Source of the DNA: Bacteroidota bacterium
GTDB taxonomy: Bacteria > Bacteroidota > Bacteroidia > Bacteroidales > CAJPTX01
Direction: 5' to 3'
Length of the DNA: 25,494 bases
Assembly (NCBI GenBank): GCA_002748015.1
Contig: PDRH01000002.1
Coordinates: 1-25,494 of the forward strand
Of the stretch, positions 23,083-25,494 are shown in pieces. The notes below the pieces were generated by a model, which had not been told where the DNA came from, did no database searches, and saw only the letters and a list, made by a program, of their open reading frames with translations. The number at the start of each line of letters is the position of its first letter. The first letter of the stretch is position 1. A program made the translations under genes and the position numbers.

Positions 23083-24462
23083 ATGAACGACGTGAAATAT
23101 ATAGCTAGCCTAGACATCGGTGCCAAGCTAACTAAGCTGGCCGTCTGGGTGGAGAAGACCCCGGAGGGCCAAGGCGAGCAGGTCTTCTACGAGATTCTAC
23201 CCTCAAAGGGGATTTTTGAGAACGCCGTTTCCAACAAGACAGAGCTGAAGCAGAATATAGAGCAGATGCTCAGGAGCGTAGAGGCCAAGATAGGCTTCCC
23301 CGTCAAAGAGGTATATGTATCCTATGCGGGGAAGGACCGAATGATAGACTACACGGCCGAAACGCTCTGCAAGACCTACGAAGAGGGGTCGTCCGATACC
23401 GTAGTTTCCGAGAAGGATCTGCGGCAGGTTGAGGCCGATACCCGCAACTGCAAGCTCGAGAAGGACGAGATGATATACGATAAGGAGCCCGTCGCATACC
23501 TAGCTGACGGCCATCCGATCACCGGTCTGCATGTGAATACATACGCCCACAAATTCGCCTGCCAGTACAATATTTTCGCCGCCAAGGAGAAGGAGGTGCA
23601 GAAGCTCGAACGGGGCCTGCAGGAGGCCAACCTACGGGTCAAGAACCTCATCTGCAGCATGCGAACCACGCATCGCTTCTTCCTCACTGAGGAGACGTTG
23701 CCCTACGGGACGGCTGTTATTAACATTGGGGCATCGCGTATACAGCTCGGGGTCTTCCTCGATGGGCATCTGCGGCACTACAAGACCTTTGCGGGCGGGG
23801 GGGATGTCCTCACGCTGCAGCTCAAGAACGCGCTGGGGTATGCGCCCGAGCGTGCCGAGCAGATCAAGCGCAATGAGATAGATATCAATATGACTCTCCC
23901 CCTTACTGAAGAGGTCCCAGCCAGCCTATTCTGCGAGGGTGACGATCTACCATCACCCCTTCTGGTGGTATGGGCGGAGATAGTAGAACGCTGCAAGGAA
24001 ATCAACGAGCAGCTCAAGGAATGGGGGGTATCCAACCTCATACGGAATGGTAACGGGATCATCCTCACTGGGGGAGGATTCGCTTTCCAGAATATCGCAA
24101 CATACATCGAAGCCCTCTTCGCATGTATGGGTACACCCGTCAGGGTCATCAAGCCTGTGAAGACCGACTACCCGCTAGTAGCTTGCACCGCCGAATCGGC
24201 GGGCTACGACCCCTCCATCCTGGTGCCGACCCTCTCGATGCTGGCCTTCGCCCGCAAGAAGGGGGATTTCTCCCGCTACAGCGCTCCTGCGCCCGTAGAG
24301 GAGGCCCTGCCTACATCCGAACCAGAGCAACCGCAGCCTCAGGATATGATGCAGGAGGATACCCCAGTGGAGGAAGAGCCGCAGAGTGGCATCTCGAGGT
24401 TCTACAGGAATCTTAGGGATAGGCTCAACGCCATGATGGGCGACACCAGCTTCGACGACTAA
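23083..24462 (+). CDS. ftsA: Cell division protein FtsA (divergent nucleotide-binding motifs)
   Basis: This 459-residue actin-fold protein lies between ftsQ and ftsZ. The N-terminal SLDIGAKLTKLAVW is the phosphate-1 region (Asp11 and Gly13 kept; the usual Thr/Ser is Ala14). EKDLRQVEADTRN, VNTYAHKFACQYNIF and KNLICSM follow FtsA order. The phosphate-2 region, normally DxGxGTTD, reads NIGASRIQ at 214-221: the Asp and both Thr are replaced. The adenosine motif GIILTGGGFAFQNI is intact. After a Pro/Glu-rich linker, the C-terminal SGISRFYRNLRDRLNAMMG is the expected amphipathic membrane-targeting helix. FtsA tethers FtsZ filaments to the membrane and recruits downstream division proteins. Position, length and C-terminal helix make FtsA the best call, but nucleotide binding may be altered. 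Confidence 0.88.
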   Translation: MNDVKYIASLDIGAKLTKLAVWVEKTPEGQGEQVFYEILPSKGIFENAVSNKTELKQNIEQMLRSVEAKIGFPVKEVYVSYAGKDRMIDYTAETLCKTYEEGSSDTVVSEKDLRQVEADTRNCKLEKDEMIYDKEPVAYLADGHPITGLHVNTYAHKFACQYNIFAAKEKEVQKLERGLQEANLRVKNLICSMRTTHRFFLTEETLPYGTAVINIGASRIQLGVFLDGHLRHYKTFAGGGDVLTLQLKNALGYAPERAEQIKRNEIDINMTLPLTEEVPASLFCEGDDLPSPLLVVWAEIVERCKEINEQLKEWGVSNLIRNGNGIILTGGGFAFQNIATYIEALFACMGTPVRVIKPVKTDYPLVACTAESAGYDPSILVPTLSMLAFARKKGDFSRYSAPAPVEEALPTSEPEQPQPQDMMQEDTPVEEEPQSGISRFYRNLRDRLNAMMGDTSFDD

Positions 24463-24519
24463 TCGATCGTAGCATTGAGTATTGAACGTATCAAATAACA
24501 CCTATAAATATACCAATCC

Positions 24520-25494
24520 ATGGATAGACACGAGCAGCAACGCAAGGTCCCAGACCATACTCGGGACATCAACCCGCCCCCCGATGCGGGTGCACAGGTA
24601 GTAAAGACTATACTACTCATCGGTGTTGGGGGGATGGGCTGCCAGGTGGCAGACTACATGTATGCGACCCAATTGCCCCATGTGGAGTACTGTGCCATCA
24701 ATACGTATCGCCAAGACCTAAAGCATCTTTCCCTCCCCAATAAATTCGCTATCGGTGAGGGGTTCACCGGCGACCTTGGTGCTGGGAGCGATGTTGGCAT
24801 TGGGCGTGAAGAGGAGGAGCGCATCAATGCGTATTTTGAGAAGGCCCTCTCGCGCCAGGCAGGCTACCAGATTGAGCTGGTGTATATAGTCGGCACTCTC
24901 AGTGGCGGCACGGCTACAGCAACCATCCCCGCCCTTTCGCGGATGTGCGCCGAGCATGACCTGACCACCGTCGTGGTATACGCCGCTCCCGATTGCGAAC
25001 CAGGAGATAGGGTATGCTCCCTGGCTCGGGACGCCATCGGCCAAATAGAGAAGTGGGCGACTGCCATCATGCCGATTGGTGGCGACGGGCTCGTACAGGC
25101 CTTTGGCAACCTGCCCCTCCAGGAGTACCACGAGCGGGTTGATAGGCTAGTGGCCAGCTTGCTGCACGCCGTTGTAAGCATTGGGAAGGGCAGTCAAAAG
25201 ATAGATCTTGACCTAAACGATGTCCAGATGGTGCTTAGGGCCGGTGGCCAGATGGGTAGGCCGGTTATCCTCGCTAGCGGAGAGGGGCGTGGCCCCAACC
25301 GCATAGAGGAGGCGGTTAGGAGTGTTCTCCACTCGCCCATGCTGCATAGCAACGCCATCAGCGGGGCCGGGCGTATGCTCGTCCAGTTCTCCTTTGCCAA
25401 GGACTTGAAGCATGCGCTTACCGCCCGTGGTTTTAGCCAGCTTAGAGGCCTTCTCAAGCAGGCTGCCGGGGAGCAGGTGGACATCATCTTCGGC
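24520..25494 (+). CDS. ftsZ: Cell division protein FtsZ (3' partial, strongly divergent GTP-binding motifs)
   Basis: The frame runs from the ATG at 24520 to the window edge, giving 325 codons without the C-terminus. FtsZ order is clear: LLIGVGGMGCQVADYMY (T1 loop), YCAINTYRQDLKHL, GAGSDVGIGREEE (T3 region), VGTLSGGTATATIP (T4), VVYAAPDCEPGDR (T5 region), DLDLNDVQMVLRAGG (T7) and NRIEEAVRSVLHSPMLHSNAISGA. The T4 signature, normally GGGTG[TS]G, is SGGTATA (128-134). T1 GGGGGN is replaced by GGMGCQ. The N(D/E)xL guanine-contact block is replaced by IGGDGL (186-191). In T7 the first Asn is Asp229, but the catalytic acidic residues Asp231 and Asp234 are kept. FtsZ is the tubulin-like GTPase that forms the division ring. 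The gap of 57 nt after ftsA shows no clear promoter. Confidence 0.85.
   Translation, partial: MDRHEQQRKVPDHTRDINPPPDAGAQVVKTILLIGVGGMGCQVADYMYATQLPHVEYCAINTYRQDLKHLSLPNKFAIGEGFTGDLGAGSDVGIGREEEERINAYFEKALSRQAGYQIELVYIVGTLSGGTATATIPALSRMCAEHDLTTVVVYAAPDCEPGDRVCSLARDAIGQIEKWATAIMPIGGDGLVQAFGNLPLQEYHERVDRLVASLLHAVVSIGKGSQKIDLDLNDVQMVLRAGGQMGRPVILASGEGRGPNRIEEAVRSVLHSPMLHSNAISGAGRMLVQFSFAKDLKHALTARGFSQLRGLLKQAAGEQVDIIFG

Overview
The window looks like chromosomal DNA from a GC-rich, fermentative, anaerobic member of the Bacteroidetes, probably Bacteroidales. Four things support this: a DUF4293 protein (a family essentially restricted to Bacteroidetes), promoters of the TTTG-N19-TAnnTTTG type, the Bacteroidetes form of the division/cell-wall (dcw) cluster (FtsL-like protein, long MraY, no murF), and anaerobic metabolism genes (sodium-pumping methylmalonyl-CoA decarboxylase, methionine gamma-lyase, HydE). 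Every gene I can support lies on the + strand. I see no rRNA, tRNA, CRISPR array, insertion sequence or phage gene.

Region 1 (1-1767) is the 3' part of a membrane-anchored TPR / SpoIIE-type phosphatase signalling protein. Region 2 (about 1804-5766) is an operon for a biotin-dependent, Na+-translocating methylmalonyl-CoA decarboxylase (mmdA, OadG-like gamma subunit, biotin carrier, OadB-like pump), closed by a strong hairpin terminator. Region 3 (5767-8218) holds methionine gamma-lyase with a structured leader and a textbook terminator, then a DMT-family permease. Region 4 (8219-8612) is non-coding and carries three successive hairpins. Region 5 (8613-10238) holds hydE and the DUF4293 gene; the latter has a near-perfect Bacteroidetes promoter. 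Region 6 (10239-11032) is a gene-free stretch of about 0.8 kb. Region 7 (11033 to the right edge) is the dcw operon: rsmH, ftsL-like, ftsI (PBP with PASTA), murE, mraY, murD, ftsW, murG, murC, ftsQ, ftsA and ftsZ (truncated by the window edge).

The dcw genes are packed with overlaps of 1-20 nt or short gaps, which implies one transcript and coupled translation. They make UDP-MurNAc-pentapeptide precursors (MurC, MurD, MurE; MurF must be elsewhere), lipid I and II (MraY, MurG), the septal synthase (FtsW, FtsI) and the divisome scaffold (FtsL, FtsQ, FtsA, FtsZ). MurE carries the DNPR motif of meso-diaminopimelate-adding enzymes.

The most unusual signal is at the right end. FtsZ and its neighbour FtsA both keep the overall family pattern but have lost several normally near-invariant nucleotide-binding residues. 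A second genome-scale signal is an abrupt change in G/C strand asymmetry near 8.3-8.5 kb, with no change in gene direction.
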